Assembly (NCBI GenBank): GCA_944325235.1
Contig: CALUZE010000082.1
Location: 1 to 6,240, forward strand
DNA: 6,240 bases
Reading direction: 5' to 3'
Source of the DNA: an uncultured Elusimicrobiales bacterium
GTDB taxonomy: Bacteria > Elusimicrobiota > Elusimicrobia > Elusimicrobiales > Elusimicrobiaceae
Shown here: positions 5,825 through 6,240 of the stretch, piece by piece
Layout of the letters: every line of letters starts with the position of its first letter
Position numbering within the stretch: the stretch's first letter is position 1
Made by a program: the position numbers and the translations under genes
Notes under the pieces: model-generated
Seen by the model: only the letters and a program-made list of their open reading frames with translations
Database searches by the model: none
Told to the model about the DNA's origin: nothing

Positions 5825-6240
5825 ATGAAACAAGCGTATTTGAATATGCGGAATTTTTGGCTGGACGTCAAAAATTTGGAAAACCGCAAAGGCGTAATTG
5901 AAATCGGCCCGGATAAAATTTCCGTTGCCGGCATTGAAATGGCCATGCAGGACGGCGCCGACGTGAAACACCTGTTCCTGGCGACGAACTCGCTGGGGGA
6001 CAGCAGCCTGTATTTTGAAAACAACAGCAAAAGCGGCTTGGGCGGCGTCATCGGCGGGCACGGGCACGAAGCCCTGCAAAACGCCGCGGCCCATATGTTG
6101 GCCCACGCCAGCAAACTGACGGGCGAAATGACCGCCGTGGGCGCGGGGGGAGAGTTGCCTCCGCCTTCTTCTACGGATATGGTGCGGCTGTTTGCCGTGT
6201 CTAAAGAAAAGCTGTTCTATACCGAACTGCCCGAAGCCGT
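5825..6240 (+). CDS. Hypothetical protein, N-terminal part (3' end outside window)
   Basis: An open frame of 138 complete codons runs from the ATG at 5825 to the window edge with no stop. AGGGGGG at 5815-5821 lies 3 bases before the ATG, and an extended -10 element lies just upstream, so this looks like a real gene. I do not recognise the family. The protein starts MKQAYLNMRNFWLDVKN; no signal peptide or membrane helix is visible, so it is probably cytoplasmic. Residues 20-52 look like alternating strand and helix (RKGVIEIGP, KISVAGIEMAMQ, VKHLFLAT). A glycine- and histidine-rich stretch at 71-81 (GLGGVIGGHGH) is followed by an amphipathic, alanine-rich helix (82-97) with H90 and H94. A proline run PPPSS at 112-116 may be a linker to a second domain. 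The codon choice resembles that of its neighbours. It is transcribed divergently from deoB, which does not by itself suggest a function. Confidence 0.75.
   Translation, partial: MKQAYLNMRNFWLDVKNLENRKGVIEIGPDKISVAGIEMAMQDGADVKHLFLATNSLGDSSLYFENNSKSGLGGVIGGHGHEALQNAAAHMLAHASKLTGEMTAVGAGGELPPPSSTDMVRLFAVSKEKLFYTELPEA

Overview
This is a G+C-rich bacterial chromosome segment with tight gene packing, strong purine-rich ribosome binding sites, AT-rich intergenic gaps and classical intrinsic terminators. It holds five protein-coding genes and no RNA gene, mobile element or CRISPR array that I can see. The organism cannot be fixed from the sequence. The genes are housekeeping or general physiology, and a gut-type or other anaerobic bacterium is only a guess.

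Layout, left to right. (1) Positions 1-1277, plus strand: the C-terminal part of a Cu(+)-exporting P1B-type ATPase (CopA), with an in-frame copper-binding HMA domain of CopZ size at its C-terminus. A strong terminator follows. (2) 1411-3342, plus: glutamine-dependent NAD+ synthetase (NadE), with an N-terminal nitrilase-type glutaminase domain and a C-terminal synthetase domain. It has its own likely extended -10 promoter and a doubled Shine-Dalgarno. A second terminator follows, squeezed directly against the next ribosome binding site. (3) 3389-4444, plus: an FAD-dependent oxidoreductase of the geranylgeranyl-reductase type, closely resembling E. coli CbrA. (4) 4500-5708, minus: phosphopentomutase (DeoB), convergent with cbrA across a perfect two-way terminator hairpin. 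(5) From 5825 to the window edge, plus: a gene I do not recognise, transcribed divergently from deoB.

The genes do not form one pathway. CopA removes copper, NadE finishes NAD biosynthesis, the CbrA-like flavoprotein probably acts on an isoprenoid or lipid substrate, and DeoB feeds nucleoside-derived pentose into central metabolism. Terminators separate most of them, so the window looks like a series of short transcription units, not an operon. The points most worth a second look are the possible internal translation start that would release a free CopZ-sized chaperone from the copA frame, the terminator abutting the cbrA ribosome binding site, the palindrome in the deoB promoter, and the unrecognised gene at the right edge.
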